Positions 22,521-22,904 of a stretch of 22,904 nt of DNA are shown piece by piece (the first letter of the stretch is position 1; every line of letters starts with the position of its first letter). Position numbers and translations under genes: made by a program. The stretch lies in NCBI GenBank assembly GCA_016720925.1, contig JADKJR010000031.1, positions 1-22,904 of the forward strand, given 5' to 3'. The DNA comes from Betaproteobacteria bacterium (lineage in GTDB: Bacteria > Pseudomonadota > Gammaproteobacteria > Burkholderiales > Usitatibacteraceae). The notes below the pieces were generated by a model that was not told the DNA's origin, searched no databases, and was given only the letters and a program-made list of their open reading frames with translations.

Positions 22521-22904
22521 CAACACTCTCTACGATTTTGTCGGATTTTTTGGGCCCGCATTCAGGGGAATGATGGCTGCCATTTCCAAAAAGACGGCGA
22601 TACCCGTCGATGACCTGCATGCTGCTGCTAGGGAAGTTTTTCAGCGACGAGGTTTTCTCGAATACGCGTACCTAGTACGTGAAATGTCAGTCTTTAGTGC
22701 GATGGATGAATCAGAAATAGCAAGTTTAGAAAAATTGGCAAGTGGGGTGTTCGGCCGGGTAAGGAAAAAGCGACTGAAAACGTATTCGGGGATTGAGGAA
22801 ACGCTAAGGGAATTACATGCTGGTGGCATCATACTTGCAGCTGTTACAAACGCACCTCTATATCAAGCTTACCGTCGCCTAGGGTCCCTTCGGCTCATTG
22901 GTTT
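22489..22904 (+). CDS. HAD-superfamily hydrolase, N-terminal part (runs off window)
   Basis: The first 138 residues of a phosphatase of the haloacid-dehalogenase superfamily. Motif I is F-D-L-D-N-T-L (nucleophile D9, acid/base D11) and motif II is A-A-V-T-N-A near residue 121, with a helical cap region between. Such enzymes often dephosphorylate nucleotides or sugar phosphates. I chose ATG 22489 because the fold starts right after it; ATG 22456 is in frame but adds a Pro-rich stretch. Either start overlaps the end of the deaminase-like gene (32 bases for 22489), so the two are surely co-transcribed and probably translationally coupled. The missing C-terminus holds motifs III and IV, so activity cannot be judged. 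Confidence 0.85.
   Translation, partial: MKRVVCAFDLDNTLYDFVGFFGPAFRGMMAAISKKTAIPVDDLHAAAREVFQRRGFLEYAYLVREMSVFSAMDESEIASLEKLASGVFGRVRKKRLKTYSGIEETLRELHAGGIILAAVTNAPLYQAYRRLGSLRLIG

Noticed and set aside
1..22904. CRISPR array, tRNA or rRNA genes
   Set aside because: I saw no regularly spaced repeats, and no tRNA cloverleaf or rRNA sequence stood out on either strand. This is a visual reading, not a covariance-model scan.

Overview
The window looks like chromosomal DNA of a Gram-negative proteobacterium, most likely a betaproteobacterium related to Burkholderiales. Supporting genes are two tripartite-tricarboxylate-transporter (Bug/TctC-type) solute receptors, a large TonB-dependent receptor, an OmpA-domain lipoprotein, lgt and a betaproteobacterial-style ilvD. 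Most of the window is GC-rich. From the ilvD stop codon (18410) to the right edge the DNA is visibly more AT-rich and reads as an accessory island. The assignment is inference from gene content; no 16S or tRNA gene is present.

Layout. (1) 1-1289, minus: the first codons of an unassigned gene and a cupin / phosphomannose-isomerase-like protein, probably co-transcribed. (2) 1378-2139: a scar of two nested, broken insertion sequences. One is an IS5-type transposase lacking its N-terminus and catalytic core; the other is the 3' end of an IS3-type element inserted into it. (3) 2141-8165: a starch/maltodextrin locus. A TonB-dependent receptor with a clear terminator is divergent from a secreted GH13 alpha-amylase. 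The amylase's C-terminal carbohydrate-binding part is separated by two compensating frameshifts. The shared intergenic region carries a good receptor promoter and a perfect operator-like palindrome. (4) 8162-12422: a MATE transporter, a ketopantoate-reductase-family enzyme, a Pal-like lipoprotein, and lgt. (5) 12661-16535: a GntR-controlled module (gntR, Bug receptor, amidohydrolase) followed by a second Bug receptor flanked by inverted copies of a small hairpin repeat. (6) 16716-18410: ilvD.

(7) 18418-22904 is the accessory island. It starts seven bases after the ilvD stop with a protein that looks like the ApeA family of HEPN-nuclease phage-defence proteins: a beta-rich N-terminal domain and a C-terminal HEPN domain with R-N-E-L-A-H. 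Next come a small unknown gene, a recognisable but broken gene with an in-frame TAG, about 750 bases without a confident gene but with a strong terminator, and then a two-gene unit. The first gene of that unit is a dCTP-deaminase/dUTPase-fold protein that lacks the catalytic glutamate and carries a coiled coil and one membrane segment. The second is an overlapping HAD phosphatase that runs off the window. The membrane-tethered, probably inactive nucleotide-binding protein coupled to a HAD phosphatase is the best candidate here for an undescribed system. Its role in nucleotide sensing or defence is inference only.

How the parts work together. The receptor and amylase probably cut starch or dextrins outside the cell or in the periplasm and import the products. 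The GntR unit probably senses, binds and hydrolyses a small carboxylic acid or lactone. Lgt lipidates lipoproteins such as the Pal-like protein encoded next to it. The island genes are typical cargo of a defence region.
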